From Vibrio genomosp. F10 str. ZF-129 (GTDB lineage: Bacteria > Pseudomonadota > Gammaproteobacteria > Enterobacterales > Vibrionaceae), in contig NZ_AJYQ02000124.1 of NCBI RefSeq assembly GCF_000287055.2, positions 16,136-80,135 on the forward strand: 64,000 bases of DNA, given 5' to 3'. Positions 28,200-38,391 of the stretch are shown in pieces. Positions within the stretch are counted from its first letter, which is position 1. Each line of letters starts with the position of its first letter. Made by a program: the position numbers and the translations under genes. The notes under the pieces were generated by a model that had not been told where the DNA came from, did not search any database, and saw only the letters and a program-made list of their open reading frames with translations.

Positions 28200-28861
28200 A
28201 AGAACCTCTTTCGGTATTTGCACTACTTTTAGCTAAACAAGCCAGGGGCTTACAGAGCTTAGTGCTAAAAACTCATATTGCTCATCAACGGCAGAGCAAT
28301 AAATATCTATTATTTTTGTAATGATGCTTGTTGTGTTAAACCGCTATCGTTGTCTAACTCATCATCCATATCTTTTTTGACCGCAGGATGATGACGCTTG
28401 GATTCACAAAAATCAATAATCACAATGTTTCATACTCATGTAATTATCCGCTAATTTTCATTGTGAATTTAACACAAAAAACCAAAATAAATCACAAGTG
28501 CCACACATAGACATTGTTAAGTTTCAACATTAATAATTTATTACGTCCATCAGGCATCATTTGATAGTAAAAAGCGGTTTAGGGCAGTGAGAGAAAGGAG
28601 CGGCGCGTTTTCAGGGATTTAACGACACCTAATGGATGTTTGACTGACATTAAGCGAACCAAAAAGGTAAATGTTAACGATTATCCAACCTAGAAGCCCA
28701 TCACCTCTCTGTCCAAATCAGCGGAAAACTTTATTCATCTTCGTCATCTACTTGCTCAGTTATTCATCATTTCGGCTTTTATTTTTGTGATACTTAGTAA
28801 GAAACACACATAAAACCTTCATAAAAAAGAAACAAATGAGAAACAAATCAAGGATAGGCTT
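28200..28861. other. Long intergenic region between alsT and the DUF3545 gene
   Basis: About 660 bases without a supportable gene. It must hold the alsT promoter on the minus strand and the promoter of the DUF3545 gene on the plus strand. A TGTGA half-site at 28462 has no good partner. Nothing else stands out apart from AT-rich stretches. Confidence 0.5.
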
Positions 28862-28915
28862 ATGCAAACCGTGGTATTAAAAAGACTCTGTTTCAGGCTT
28901 AATAGAATAAATTGA
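28862..28915 (+). CDS. Possible 17-residue leader ORF upstream of the DUF3545 gene
   Basis: ATG at 28862 with AGGA seven bases upstream, encoding MQTVVLKRLCFRLNRIN and ending in TGA eight bases before the DUF3545 start codon. The stop lies next to the ribosome site (GAGGTGG) of the next gene, so translation of this ORF could control or couple to it. It has no homology that I recognise and may be fortuitous. Confidence 0.35.
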   Translation: MQTVVLKRLCFRLNRIN

Positions 28916-28923
28916 GGTGGCTT

Positions 28924-29103
28924 ATGGAAGGCATGCAGTTCGATGACGTTATGGATATATCATTCCCACGAGGTAAAGCAACTCGCTCTAAACCGGTCAA
29001 ACGCAAGTGGAGAGAAATAGAAGCAATCAAAGACCGCCAGCGTTTACAAAAAGAACTGCTTGATATGGATATGAACTTTAAAGTAGAAGACTTAGATATT
29101 TAG
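28924..29103 (+). CDS. DUF3545 family small protein
   Basis: 59 residues starting MEGMQFDDVMDISFPRGKAT, basic in the middle (RSKPVKRKWREIEAIKDRQR) and acidic at the end. This matches DUF3545, a short protein family known mainly from vibrios and relatives. The ATG at 28924 follows GAGGTGG; a TTG four codons earlier is less likely. A terminator follows 30 bases after the stop. Function unknown. Confidence 0.8.
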   Translation: MEGMQFDDVMDISFPRGKATRSKPVKRKWREIEAIKDRQRLQKELLDMDMNFKVEDLDI

Positions 29104-29132
29104 CCTGAGTTCATTGTTTGAATAAAAAAAGT

Positions 29133-29166
29133 AAAGGCGCTAACACTCAAATTAGCGCCTTTGGTT
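29133..29166 (+). terminator. Terminator after the DUF3545 gene
   Basis: AAAGGCGCTAA and TTAGCGCCTTT form a hairpin around a short loop (29133-29162), followed by a T-rich stretch. Preceding As suggest it may also act on the minus strand. Confidence 0.85.
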
Positions 29167-29212
29167 TTAGTCATTCGCCACAATCGTCAATGCCTCTTGC
29201 AGCGATTCATCA

Positions 29213-29764
29213 TCACAGAGACTCAGATTCCAGCAAAGTAATTCTTCGAGACAACTGCTGATACTTGTCAGCAATGGTATCACCGAATAAGGGATCATCC
29301 TCACTGACATCCCACAACTCCTCTACCTTTTGCCAATCACTCGCCTTGAACGTTCGCTCAATCAGAGGTAAAACCGCTCCTTCTTCCACTTCTAAGTGAC
29401 GCCTTTGCGCCAATAAAAACTCGTCGAGAAGGCTAATAAATAACTCTTGTGGGATCACTGCATCCTTGAGAATCATATCGACCACATTCAGAAATTCATG
29501 TGTTTTCTCAGACAGCTGTTGATGCTCATGCTCAAGATTGCTGATCTCAAATTGATGCCCATAATGCGTCAGAAAGTAGTGATAAAGAATATCTTCTTTT
29601 GGGTGATGCACTTTCTCTGAATGGTTGGTCAGGTAATCAACGATATCTCGCACGAGCGAGTAACTAATAGCTTGTTCATCTTTCAACAACAGTAACTTTT
29701 TGTTCAATATTGCCAGTAAGCGGACCATATACCCATGCTCACGCCGAATCCTTTCTATCATCAT
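29213..29764 (-). CDS. Hemerythrin HHE domain protein
   Basis: 183 residues of four-helix-bundle character. Candidate iron ligands are visible in RREHGYMVRLL (H10), HHPKEDILY (the HPxED pattern of this subgroup), LEHEHQQL and RRHLEVEEGAVLPLIE. Length and spacing fit single-domain hemerythrin-like proteins such as those resembling YtfE or DnrN, but the N-terminal ScdA domain of YtfE is absent. They bind a di-iron centre and are linked to oxygen, nitric oxide or iron-sulfur repair. GGAGAG lies upstream of the ATG. Stand-alone gene; role unproven. Confidence 0.83.
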   Translation of the reverse strand: MMIERIRREHGYMVRLLAILNKKLLLLKDEQAISYSLVRDIVDYLTNHSEKVHHPKEDILYHYFLTHYGHQFEISNLEHEHQQLSEKTHEFLNVVDMILKDAVIPQELFISLLDEFLLAQRRHLEVEEGAVLPLIERTFKASDWQKVEELWDVSEDDPLFGDTIADKYQQLSRRITLLESESL

Positions 29765-29957
29765 AATAGTCTCTCCATAACACCTACTTCTAGTCAGTGT
29801 ATATGAGACAACCTTAACGCATATTGAGCTTGTTCAAATAACCATCAAATAGTGATTTGTTGTCTTTGATTCATAAGTTGGCTCATAGCTTCTTCTGGCA
29901 TGCATTTCTTTATGTTTATGTTTTTTATCCGGCAATACACAGTCACATAGCCTTATG

Positions 29958-30626
29958 TTAAAGCATCCAATCAATCGGAGATTTTTTTTGCTTCATTAAA
30001 AGTTCATTCGCTTGAGAGAAATGCCGACAGCCGAAAAAACCGCGATGGGCAGAAAGAGGCGATGGATGAGGTGCGCTTAAAACGTAATGGCTATTTTGAT
30101 CAATAAATCTTCCCTTCTTCTGGGCATGCGCTCCCCAGAGTAAAAACACAATGCCTTCACCTTGCTGAGCTAATGTATCAATCACTTTGTCGGTAAACCG
30201 TTCCCAACCAATTTTGGAATGAGAGTGCGCTTTACCTTGCTCGACAGTGAGCACTGTATTTAGTAACAACACACCTTGCTCGGCCCACTTCTGAAGGTAT
30301 CCATGCTCGGGGATCTCAAAGCCTTCAATATCTTGTGCTAACTCTTTGTACATGTTGGACAGTGAAGGGGGAGTTTTCACATTAGGGAGAACAGAAAAGC
30401 TTAACCCGTGAGCCTGATCTGGGCCGTGATAAGGGTCTTGACCAATAATAACGACTTTAACCTTATCAAAAGGCGTAAGCTCAAACGCACTAAACACATG
30501 GTCTGGCGTTGGGTAAATGGATTTTCCAGACAAACGTTCGTTTGATATAAACGCCATCATCTCGGTAAAGTAGTCTAATTGTTTTTCGGCATCGATAAAA
30601 TCACACCATTGAAGAGAACGCGTCAT
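29958..30626 (-). CDS. ung: Uracil-DNA glycosylase, family 1
   Basis: 222 residues from the ATG at 30626, with AGGGA six bases upstream. The catalytic water-activating motif GQDPYHGP and the DNA-intercalation motif [18 protein letters not shown] are both intact. It removes uracil from DNA to start base excision repair. Length matches the family. Nearby nfo acts on the abasic sites that Ung creates, but the two are separated by about 340 bases and are not obviously one operon. Confidence 0.96.
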   Translation of the reverse strand: MTRSLQWCDFIDAEKQLDYFTEMMAFISNERLSGKSIYPTPDHVFSAFELTPFDKVKVVIIGQDPYHGPDQAHGLSFSVLPNVKTPPSLSNMYKELAQDIEGFEIPEHGYLQKWAEQGVLLLNTVLTVEQGKAHSHSKIGWERFTDKVIDTLAQQGEGIVFLLWGAHAQKKGRFIDQNSHYVLSAPHPSPLSAHRGFFGCRHFSQANELLMKQKKSPIDWML

Positions 30627-30763
30627 CAAGTATCCCTATAAATTGCAGTTTTATCCATTTTATACAGAATGTATGCAATTTACAGGGATCCGATCTTACT
30701 CACGATGTTTTTTGGGGGGTTCGAAAATGGCCAGGCCCCGTAATATGACGATTAGGGGTTGGC

Positions 30764-30919
30764 ATGCGTGACGCTCTTGACGTAAAAGCACTCGGTGTAT
30801 GGGTTCTCGTTGACATAATGGCACTCCTCTTTTGTACAACCATTAAATATGCAGCCATCAACGCTTTTCTAGCTCAACATGAATTTGGCTTATTACGCCG
30901 TCTCGCTATCAAATGTTGA
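30764..30919 (+). CDS. Candidate 51-residue single-span membrane protein
   Basis: An ORF too short for normal cut-offs, in the otherwise empty gap between ung and nfo, on the opposite strand. AGGGG lies five bases before the ATG. The product starts MRDALDVKALG, has one strongly hydrophobic stretch of about 20 residues (WVLVDIMALLFCTTIKYAAI) and ends in a basic segment (LLRRLAIKC). I know of no family. The rest of 30627-30969 shows nothing else. Coding status needs conservation or ribosome-profiling evidence. Confidence 0.4.
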   Translation: MRDALDVKALGVWVLVDIMALLFCTTIKYAAINAFLAQHEFGLLRRLAIKC

Positions 30920-30969
30920 CTCTCATGAGGAGTAATGAAAGATCAGTGCCAACTTTTACAAACCCACAA

Positions 30970-31845
30970 TTAACTGATTGAGTTTAAATGAATGTTTCTC
31001 AATGTATTTATTTCATCAGGCCAAATATCTGGATCAATTGTTTCTAAAATCAATGGGATAGAATCAAAACGTGGATCTTTAGCGATGTATTCAAAGCAGC
31101 TCCAACCTATTTCCCCTTTCCCTAGTGAATGGTGACGATCCACACGACTAGCCAATTCTACTTTAGAATCATTAATATGCATCGCACGAAGATAGTGCAT
31201 ACCAACGACACGATCGAATTCATCGAACGTTTTGTCGCACGCTTCTTTACTACGTAAGTCATACCCTGCACTGAAGGTGTGGCAAGTATCGAGGCAGACT
31301 CCGACGCGCGTTTTATCTTCAACTTGCTCAATAATTGCCGCTAGGTGTTCAAAACGCCATCCCAGATTAGTCCCCTGCCCTGCAGTATTCTCAATGACGG
31401 CAATCACATTGGGAACGGCTTGGTGCGCTAAGTTTATCGATTCTGCAATCAAAGCTAGACACTCATCCTCAGAGATCTTCTTTAAATGGCTCCCAGGATG
31501 AAAATTCAGCAGAGTCAGACCCAATTGTTCACATCGTTCCATTTCATCAATAAACGCGGCTCTCGATTTAAGAAGCTTTTCTTCTTCTGGGGCACCAAGG
31601 TTTATAAGATACGAATCATGAGGAAGAATATGTTCTGTGGTAAAGCCCAGCATTTTACAGTTCGCTTTAAATGCGCTAATGGTGTTGGCCTCAAGCGGCT
31701 TGGCTTTCCATTGCCTTTGATTTTTAGTGAATAATGCAAAAGCATTCGCTCCAATTTCTCTCGCTCTCAATGGTGCGAGATCAACACCACCCGCTGCCGA
31801 TACATGAGCCCCTATCAACTTGTTACCATAGTTTTTTATATTCAT
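30970..31845 (-). CDS. nfo: Endonuclease IV
   Basis: 291 residues from the ATG at 31845 ([20 protein letters not shown]), the usual family length; the frame is open 17 codons further but without a ribosome site. Metal-binding and family motifs include [41 protein letters not shown] and [16 protein letters not shown]. It cuts DNA at abasic sites using three zinc ions. Divergent from grcA across a 340-base gap that contains the grcA FNR promoter. Confidence 0.95.
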   Translation of the reverse strand: MNIKNYGNKLIGAHVSAAGGVDLAPLRAREIGANAFALFTKNQRQWKAKPLEANTISAFKANCKMLGFTTEHILPHDSYLINLGAPEEEKLLKSRAAFIDEMERCEQLGLTLLNFHPGSHLKKISEDECLALIAESINLAHQAVPNVIAVIENTAGQGTNLGWRFEHLAAIIEQVEDKTRVGVCLDTCHTFSAGYDLRSKEACDKTFDEFDRVVGMHYLRAMHINDSKVELASRVDRHHSLGKGEIGWSCFEYIAKDPRFDSIPLILETIDPDIWPDEINTLRNIHLNSIS

Positions 31846-32030
31846 TGCCACAAACTCACCGTCTAATCGATCATTCACAAACTTGATTTTATTCATTATT
31901 TCGTCGTTTTATAGCGTGTTTTTATCCAAAAATCATCTTTCTTCAATGTTGTAAAATTACAACAAAGATCACGTTAAAATTTATTTTAATCTATAAAATA
32001 TTTTATAATTCATTATTTAACAGTCACTTA

Positions 32031-32044
32031 TTGATCTAGATCAA
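32031..32044. promoter_or_regulatory. FNR site 1 (distal) of grcA
   Basis: TTGATCTAGATCAA is a perfect match to TTGAT-N4-ATCAA, centred 53 bp upstream of the second FNR site. Confidence 0.85.
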
Positions 32045-32083
32045 TAAAATAACCTTAATAAAGATAATGTTTTTGGTTGTCTT

Positions 32084-32132
32084 TTGACCCAAATCAATAT
32101 TAAAATAGACGGCATCAGATAAGAATTTTTTG
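32084..32132 (+). promoter_or_regulatory. FNR site 2 and promoter of grcA
   Basis: TTGACCCAAATCAA (32084-32097) matches the FNR consensus except for one base. A TAAGAA -10-like element at 32120-32125 places a start near 32131, so this site is at about -40.5 and the distal site at about -93.5, the same geometry as E. coli grcA (yfiD). Confidence 0.75.
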
Positions 32133-32184
32133 CTCAACTTAAAATTTAACAACAAGTACCACGTACGTGGACTAGGAGAAAGTT

Positions 32185-32562
32185 ATGATCCAAGGTATTC
32201 AAATTACAACGGCTGCAAACGACGATCTACTTAACTCAATTTGGCTGCTAGACAGCGAGACAAACGAAGCTCGTTGTGTTGCTGCTGCAAGCGGTTACGA
32301 AGCAGACCAAGTTGTTGCTATTAGCGATCTTGGCGAGTACGAAAGCCGTGAAGTTGCCATCGAAACTCCCGCTAAAATTGAAGGTGGTCAACACCTGAAT
32401 GTTAACGTTCTTAAGCGTGAAACTCTGGAAGATGCTATTGCACATCCAGAAAACTACCCACAGCTTACTATTCGTGTTTCTGGTTACGCGGTGCGTTTTA
32501 ACTCACTCACCACTGAACAGCAGAAAGACGTTATCGCACGTACTTTCACTGAGTCTCTATAA
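32185..32562 (+). CDS. grcA: Autonomous glycyl radical cofactor GrcA
   Basis: 125 residues, resembling the C-terminal glycyl-radical domain of pyruvate formate-lyase. The radical glycine lies in RVSGYAVRF at G100. GrcA replaces the damaged C terminus of PFL after oxygen exposure. AGGAGAAAG precedes the ATG. The promoter has two FNR sites, fitting induction under low oxygen, and a strong terminator follows. Monocistronic. Confidence 0.95.
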   Translation: MIQGIQITTAANDDLLNSIWLLDSETNEARCVAAASGYEADQVVAISDLGEYESREVAIETPAKIEGGQHLNVNVLKRETLEDAIAHPENYPQLTIRVSGYAVRFNSLTTEQQKDVIARTFTESL

Positions 32563-32603
32563 TTAAACGAAAGTTTAAAGTGACATAAGTTTCAAGTGAT
32601 ATA

Positions 32604-32636
32604 AAAAAGCGGCGCTATCAGATAGCGCCGCTTTTC
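32604..32636. terminator. Bidirectional terminator between grcA and thrC
   Basis: AAGCGGCGCTATC pairs with GATAGCGCCGCTT; it is preceded by As and followed by Ts, so it can end grcA (plus) and thrC (minus). Confidence 0.9.
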
Positions 32637-32685
32637 TAGTTGTAAGCCCCATCAGTTAATTTCGAGGCTTATTCGTATCATTCTG

Positions 32686-33969
32686 TTAACTCTGTACTCG
32701 GCGTAATACCGCTTTAAGCGCATCAAAGTCATCGGCCAGATCTTCTGACAACAATTCCATCGCTCCGTGCTTAGCTAAAGGCCCTGGGACATCAATATCG
32801 GTAGATAAGATCTCATCGACCACTTCTTTAAACTTAGCAGGGTGAGCGGTACACAAGAATAAGCCTGTTTCACCGTCTTGCAGCTGTTCACTTAAAACAC
32901 GGTAAGCGATTGCACCATGCGGTTCACATAAATAGCCTTCGTTATGCAAATCACGGACAGACTCTGCACTTTGCTCATCAGTTACCATGCCTTTACCTAG
33001 CGTATCAAGACCCCAACCTTTTAATTGGCACAGCTCTTCGATACGTGGCCAGTTGTTGGGTTGACTCACATCCATCGCATTTGACGTTGTTGCAACGGTT
33101 GGTTTTGGATCCCACTTACCCGTTTCTAAGTAACGTGGAACCGTATCATTCGCGTTGGTTGCAGCGATAAAGCGCTTAATTGGCAGGCCTAGTGCTTTGG
33201 CAAGTAGACCTGCTGTTAAATTACCAAAATTGCCACTAGGAACAGAAACCACCAAGTTTTCACGTTCTTGCTTACTCAGTTGAGAGGCTGCCTCAAAGTA
33301 ATAACAAATCTGAGCCATTAAACGGCTAATATTAATAGAGTTCGCCGAGTTTAAACCAATATCTTCACGTAACTGAGCATCATCGAAAGACTGTTTTACA
33401 AGAGCCTGACAAGCATCAAAATCACCATCAATCGCCACAGTGTGAATATTTCCACCCAGGGTACAAAATAGCTTTTCTTGCAGTGGGCTGATCTTTCCTT
33501 TCGGATAAAGAATCACAACGTTAATGTCTTCCATACCATAAAAGGCATGGGCTACCGCAGCGCCAGTATCACCAGATGTGGCTGTTAAAATCGTGATTTT
33601 CCCGCCATTAGAGACTGCCGCAAGAGATTGAGCCATAAAACGGCCACCAAAATCTTTAAAGGCGAGTGTTGGTCCGTGAAATAGCTCTAGTGCATAAACA
33701 CCCTCTTTCACTTGCTTAATCGGTGCAGGAAATTGAAACGCTTCTGCCACTAAGCCAGTCACCGTTTCTTTTGACAATTCATCACCAATGAGTGCTGACA
33801 AGATTTTTGCACTGCGAGACGTAAAATCTTCTGCTAGTAGCGCATCAATGTCGTCAAACTTAGGTAATTCTGATGGGAAAAATAGCCCTTGATTACGGCC
33901 TAGACCTTGGCGAACGGCTTGGCTAAAAGAGACTTGTTCATCATTTTCTTTGATGTTGTAGAGCTTCAT
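32686..33969 (-). CDS. thrC: Threonine synthase
   Basis: 427 residues from the ATG at 33969 ([20 protein letters not shown]), with AGGAAG six bases upstream. The pyridoxal-phosphate lysine lies in [10 protein letters not shown], and the [11 protein letters not shown] and [13 protein letters not shown] loops are present. It converts O-phosphohomoserine to threonine. Its ATG overlaps the thrB stop (ATGA), so translation is coupled. Last gene of the thr operon. Confidence 0.96.
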   Translation of the reverse strand: MKLYNIKENDEQVSFSQAVRQGLGRNQGLFFPSELPKFDDIDALLAEDFTSRSAKILSALIGDELSKETVTGLVAEAFQFPAPIKQVKEGVYALELFHGPTLAFKDFGGRFMAQSLAAVSNGGKITILTATSGDTGAAVAHAFYGMEDINVVILYPKGKISPLQEKLFCTLGGNIHTVAIDGDFDACQALVKQSFDDAQLREDIGLNSANSINISRLMAQICYYFEAASQLSKQERENLVVSVPSGNFGNLTAGLLAKALGLPIKRFIAATNANDTVPRYLETGKWDPKPTVATTSNAMDVSQPNNWPRIEELCQLKGWGLDTLGKGMVTDEQSAESVRDLHNEGYLCEPHGAIAYRVLSEQLQDGETGLFLCTAHPAKFKEVVDEILSTDIDVPGPLAKHGAMELLSEDLADDFDALKAVLRRVQS

Positions 33970-34934
33970 AGTGAACTTCCTGTAACGGTCGAGCCTTGCT
34001 TGTCTAAACGACAAACATGGACGAATCCTTCTTGATTTTGTACATAATTTTGTTCAAGCCAACGAGCAACTCGCTCAGCGACTTCTTTATCTTTACAAAC
34101 ACTAAATAGCGTTGGGCCACTACCAGAAATTCCGGTGGCTAGCGCCCCTGCTGACATTGCGTACTTTCTCGCGTCAGCAAAACCGGGGAGCAGTTTCTCA
34201 CGATATGGTTCTGCGATCACGTCTTTGATCATTTTTGCCGCTAATTCAGGCTGACCAGAATGGCAAGCGTGAATAAAACCCGCTAAGTGTCGGCCATGAG
34301 CAATGATATCTTGACGACGATATTGAGAAGGCAGTATTTCACGCGCTTCAGCGGTAGAAACGGTAATACCTGGATACGCCATCACCCAGTACCACTCATC
34401 AAAACATGGGACTTCCTGGCTAATGATACCTAGCTCTTCCAACATCAGTTGTAAGCCACCTAGATAACATGGAGCCACGTTATCGTAGTGGATACCACCA
34501 GAGATCTTACCTTCCATCTCACCCATTAATGCTAACAGTTCGGTTTCATTTAATGGTTGCCCATGAAATCGGTTAAGAGCATCCAGAGCAGCAACGATTG
34601 AACACGCGCTAGAACCCAGCCCTGAGCCGATAGGCATGTTTTTTTCAAGCGTCATTTCTAACGGCTTAAGCTCAACATTCTTTTTGGCTAATTCACGAGC
34701 AAACACGACCCAGCAATCATAAACTATGTTGTCTTCCATGTTACTCGGCAACTTAGCAACAAAGCTTCCGGCTGTTTTTAAACTAAAAGGTTGGCTGCCA
34801 CTTTTTACCAGCACTCTATCACCCAACAGAGTGCCATCAATTGGTGAGACCGCTGCGCCCAGAACATCAAAACCAACGCTCACGTTGCCTATCGAGGCAG
34901 GAGCATAAACCACTACATCCATCGAGTTACTCAT
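33966..34934 (-). CDS. thrB: Homoserine kinase
   Basis: 322 residues from the ATG at 34934 ([18 protein letters not shown]), with AGGAG seven bases upstream; the enterobacterial start would correspond to the internal ATG at 34922. The GHMP-kinase ATP loop [13 protein letters not shown] and the C-terminal [10 protein letters not shown] are intact. It phosphorylates homoserine with ATP. It begins two bases after the thrA stop and overlaps thrC. Confidence 0.96.
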   Translation of the reverse strand: MSNSMDVVVYAPASIGNVSVGFDVLGAAVSPIDGTLLGDRVLVKSGSQPFSLKTAGSFVAKLPSNMEDNIVYDCWVVFARELAKKNVELKPLEMTLEKNMPIGSGLGSSACSIVAALDALNRFHGQPLNETELLALMGEMEGKISGGIHYDNVAPCYLGGLQLMLEELGIISQEVPCFDEWYWVMAYPGITVSTAEAREILPSQYRRQDIIAHGRHLAGFIHACHSGQPELAAKMIKDVIAEPYREKLLPGFADARKYAMSAGALATGISGSGPTLFSVCKDKEVAERVARWLEQNYVQNQEGFVHVCRLDKQGSTVTGSSL

Positions 34935-34936
34935 GG

Positions 34937-37396
34937 TTATACTCCTAACTTCCAACCAAGGGTACGCATAACATCAGAGAAAACCCCTGCTGCGGTTACT
35001 TCTGTGCCTGCACCATAGCCGCGAAGGACCAATGGAATAGGTTGATAATAGCGACTGTAAAATGCCAACGCATTTTCACCGTCTTTAATTTTGTACATTG
35101 GGTCATTTTCATCAACGGCAGCAATGCGAACCTTGCATTTCCCATCTTGAATTTCACCCACATATCGCAATACCTTGCCTTCTTTAGCGGAATCAGCACA
35201 AAGCTGTTGGAAATAAGCATCAGCTTCTGGTAAGCGCGCCATAAACTCTTCAACACTGCCTGAATCATCAAAGCCCGGTGGCAGCGCTTGATCAACAATC
35301 ACATCTTCTAGCTCTAATGCCATACCCGCTTCACGAGCAAGAATGAGCAGTTTACGAGCCACATCCATACCGGAAAGATCGTCACGAGGGTCCGGTTCAG
35401 TAAAACCATTATCTTTGGCGATATTGGTCGCTTGGCTGAGGGTCATTCCTTCATCTAGCTTGCCGAAAATGTAAGAAAGCGATCCAGATAAGATACCGTT
35501 GAATTTTTCCAGTTCATCACCCGCAGAGATTAAGTTCTGCAAGTTCTCGATAACTGGAAGGCCGGCACCAACCGTTGTTTCATACATTAATTTACGACGG
35601 GAGCTACGGGCAACCTCACGCAATTGGTGATAATACGCCATGCTGGATGTATTGGCTTTCTTATTGGGTGTAACGACGTGGAAACCCGCTCCTAGGAAAT
35701 CCGCATACTGGTTAGCAATCACTTCGCTGGACGTACAATCCACTAACACAGGGTTGATAATGTGGTTACGTTGCACCAAAGAAATAAGGCGCGCTAAGCT
35801 AAACTCTTCCGTGGTGTTTTGCATTAGGTCTCGCCAATGCTCCAAAGGTAAGCCCGCACTATCGAGCAACAAGCCCTTGCTATTGGCTAAGCCACACACG
35901 CGAATCACAATACCTTTATCAGCCAGTTTCGCTTGCTGACGCTGAATCTGATCCACTAATTCGCCACCAACGCCACCGATACCGACAACGAAAACATCCA
36001 AGAAGTGCTTTGAATTAAACAGGTTCTCATGACACGCTTTAATCGCTTCCGCAATTTTGTCTTCAGGGATAACCGCAGAAATGGCTCGCTCAGAAGAACC
36101 TTGTGCGATAGCCACAATGTTGACATTAACTTCAGCCAGTGAAGCGAAGAACTGTGATGCAACACCGCGAGAAGTACGCATGCCATCACCGACCAGTGTC
36201 ACGATAGCGACATTATCCATGAATTCAACAGGCTCAAGTAAGCCATCTTTTAACTCAAGTTCAAAAGCATCGCTCAACACTTGTTTCGCGCGTAGCTTAT
36301 CCACAGATTCAATACAAAAGCTGATACTGTATTCCGACGAGGATTGTGTAATAAGCACAATAGACACACCTGCTGATGACATGGCGCCAAAGACACGGCT
36401 TGCCATTCCAACCATGCCTTTCATACCAGGCCCTGAAACGTTAACCATCGTCAGGTCATTCAGCGTGGTGATCCCTTTGATTGCCAGGTTATCTTCGCCA
36501 GTATCTTGGCCAATTAACGTACCCGCACCTTGTGGGTTAAAGCTGTTTTTGATCAAACATGGTATGTGAAATTGGGCAATCGGTGCGATGGTTTTAGGAT
36601 GAAGTACTGACGCTCCAAAATACGACAGCTCCATCGCTTCTTGATAGCTCAATGATTTTAACAGGCGCGCATCGTCAACTAAGCGCGGGTCACAGTTGTA
36701 AACGCCATCTACATCTGTCCAAATCTCACAACAATCAGCACGTAAACAAGCCGCTAATACCGCAGCCGAATAGTCCGAACCATTACGCCCTAGAGTAACC
36801 AATTCACCTTTTTCATTACCCGCTGTAAAACCAGGCATGATATTCACATGGCCTTCTGGAAGAGGGGTTTGTTTAAAGTTCTGGGTTGAAACTTCCACAT
36901 CGACCATGGCTTCAAGGTGGTCGCCTTTCGCAAAAAGATACTGGACAGGATCAATCAGACTCGCTGGTTGATTTTTCGCTTCAAGAACCGACTTCATCAA
37001 TTGAATTGAAATTCGTTCGCCTTTACTGATAATGCGAGCATTCACATGGTTAGGGCACATGCCCAATAAATTGATGCCATGAACGAACTGGCGTAATTGA
37101 GATAAAGAGGTTTTCATTTGCTCGTTAAAGCCTTTACCGCAAACATTAGGCAGTTCAGACTTAATTTTCTCAAACAGCTCTTTAAAAGACGACTCAAGTT
37201 CTGAGATCTGTAAATCAGCTTCACCGTTTTGAAGAGCCGCTTCTATGACTGCGACTAACTTATTGGTTGTTTTACCTGGTGCCGACAGTACGACGGCCAC
37301 TTCTTCTTGCTGTGCATTATTAGCGATGATATCCGCCGCTCTTAAAAAACGATCAGCATCCGCTAATGATGAACCTCCAAACTTTAATACTCGCAT
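34937..37396 (-). CDS. thrA: Bifunctional aspartokinase I / homoserine dehydrogenase I
   Basis: 819 residues, matching the 820 of E. coli ThrA. The N-terminal kinase begins [16 protein letters not shown] and has [11 protein letters not shown]; two ACT-type regulatory domains occupy about 310-460; the dehydrogenase begins with the NAD(P) loop [14 protein letters not shown] near 468 and contains [17 protein letters not shown]. It catalyses the first and third steps from aspartate towards threonine and is usually feedback-inhibited by threonine. It lies 30 bases downstream of a threonine/isoleucine attenuator. Confidence 0.97.
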   Translation of the reverse strand: MRVLKFGGSSLADADRFLRAADIIANNAQQEEVAVVLSAPGKTTNKLVAVIEAALQNGEADLQISELESSFKELFEKIKSELPNVCGKGFNEQMKTSLSQLRQFVHGINLLGMCPNHVNARIISKGERISIQLMKSVLEAKNQPASLIDPVQYLFAKGDHLEAMVDVEVSTQNFKQTPLPEGHVNIMPGFTAGNEKGELVTLGRNGSDYSAAVLAACLRADCCEIWTDVDGVYNCDPRLVDDARLLKSLSYQEAMELSYFGASVLHPKTIAPIAQFHIPCLIKNSFNPQGAGTLIGQDTGEDNLAIKGITTLNDLTMVNVSGPGMKGMVGMASRVFGAMSSAGVSIVLITQSSSEYSISFCIESVDKLRAKQVLSDAFELELKDGLLEPVEFMDNVAIVTLVGDGMRTSRGVASQFFASLAEVNVNIVAIAQGSSERAISAVIPEDKIAEAIKACHENLFNSKHFLDVFVVGIGGVGGELVDQIQRQQAKLADKGIVIRVCGLANSKGLLLDSAGLPLEHWRDLMQNTTEEFSLARLISLVQRNHIINPVLVDCTSSEVIANQYADFLGAGFHVVTPNKKANTSSMAYYHQLREVARSSRRKLMYETTVGAGLPVIENLQNLISAGDELEKFNGILSGSLSYIFGKLDEGMTLSQATNIAKDNGFTEPDPRDDLSGMDVARKLLILAREAGMALELEDVIVDQALPPGFDDSGSVEEFMARLPEADAYFQQLCADSAKEGKVLRYVGEIQDGKCKVRIAAVDENDPMYKIKDGENALAFYSRYYQPIPLVLRGYGAGTEVTAAGVFSDVMRTLGWKLGV

Positions 37397-37426
37397 CCCT
37401 TCTCTCCAAAGTTTTTAAACTGATAT

Positions 37427-37465
37427 AAAAAAAGGCCTGTATCTCGTTGGATACAGGCCTTTTTT
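37427..37465 (-). terminator. thr operon attenuator (leader terminator)
   Basis: AAAGGCCTGTAT and ATACAGGCCTTT pair around an 8-base loop, followed by seven Ts on the minus strand. It ends 30 bases before thrA and starts about 20 bases after the thrL stop, the standard arrangement for transcription attenuation. Confidence 0.92.
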
Positions 37466-37479
37466 GAATTTCTTTTCGG

Positions 37480-37554
37480 TTAGCAGCCTGCCCCAACATT
37501 GGTCATGTCGGTAATAATAATGGTGGTCATTACTAGTGTGCGGGCATATAGCAT
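37480..37554 (-). CDS. thrL: thr operon leader peptide
   Basis: 24 codons from ATG 37554. The second half, MTTIIITDMTNVGAGC, carries four Thr and three consecutive Ile codons, and with a further Thr earlier the peptide has five Thr. The E. coli ThrL ends similarly in GNGAG. Stalling for lack of charged tRNA-Thr or tRNA-Ile would stop the attenuator hairpin from forming and let thrABC be transcribed. An internal ATG at 37530 is a possible start, but AGAG lies upstream of the first. A TTGACT -35-like element is at 37619-37614 on this strand. Confidence 0.85.
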   Translation of the reverse strand: MLYARTLVMTTIIITDMTNVGAGC

Positions 37555-37812
37555 AGAAATTTCTCTAACCTCGTGTCTCATTAACTATACGTTTACCTTA
37601 TTTAGGCTCATATAGTCAACGAAAAGTTGGTTTTTTTAACTTTTCACGCTAATTACCTTGTTTATTTTGCTGTAATGCAATCGTTTACGGCTAAATATCA
37701 AAAATGAAGGTTTTAATAACTAATTACTATATAGAAGGGCTGACAGTTGGTTAGATTTTGTGCTTTACTTAGGCTTAAACAAAAATAACAAAGTACGGCA
37801 AAGGAGTGGCCC

Positions 37813-38265
37813 ATGAAGATACTATTCAGTCTTATCATGCTGACGTTCAGTTCTTATGTCGTCGCGTCTCCACTGCCCCCACTTTCTAATGCGACCTCTT
37901 CTCCCCATCGACTTTTTGTGACCAGTGAGCAAGGCTCAAACCAATTCGATTCATGGAAAGTTGACACCGGTTACTCGTACAGCCTTTTCGATAACATTGA
38001 TTTGTACGTCGGTACTCGTATAAACAATGCAGACAGTGATGGCAATGGGTTGTTAAGTGGTGTTAGTTATCAATTGACCAATCGAGTTTCTGTAAAAAGC
38101 TCTCTTCATTCTTATTCCGAAGTCGTCAATGACACGAAATCTGGTGCGCTTTCGGCAGAGGTCTCTAGCCGAATGAAGTTAACTGAGAATATCGATTTAC
38201 ACGCCACTCTCGATTATCAAGAGTGGCAACAAGGTATTGAGTTAGGGTTTGGATTTCGCTTTTAA
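37813..38265 (+). CDS. Small exported beta-barrel-like protein of unknown function
   Basis: 150 residues. A signal peptide is clear (MKILFSLIMLTFSSYVVA, cut before SPLPPLS). The mature part alternates polar and aromatic residues in short strands (SYSLFDNIDLYVGTRI, GVSYQLTNRVSVKSSLH, and so on) and ends in GFGFRF, the terminal-Phe pattern of outer-membrane barrels. At about 130 mature residues it would form a barrel of only about eight strands. AAGGAGTGG precedes the ATG. No family recognised; V. cholerae has a gene in the same position. Single gene between thr and the RraA-like gene. Confidence 0.65.
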   Translation: MKILFSLIMLTFSSYVVASPLPPLSNATSSPHRLFVTSEQGSNQFDSWKVDTGYSYSLFDNIDLYVGTRINNADSDGNGLLSGVSYQLTNRVSVKSSLHSYSEVVNDTKSGALSAEVSSRMKLTENIDLHATLDYQEWQQGIELGFGFRF

Positions 38266-38391
38266 ACCTCAATATACGAATAATCCCGCCTCCCTTCAGT
38301 TAAAGAATCAACCCTCAGAGATACCAACGACTTACTAGTACCCGATTAATAGGGAGTAGTCGTGGCGGTCAGCTTCATCCCAAAGCCGATA

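Noticed and set aside
28462..28477. CRP-like site (TGTGA near 28462) upstream of alsT
   Set aside because: The partner half is shifted by one base and matches poorly.
28200..28600. Glycine riboswitch upstream of the alanine symporter
   Set aside because: A known vibrio symporter gene has one, so I looked, but none of the conserved aptamer segments is present here.
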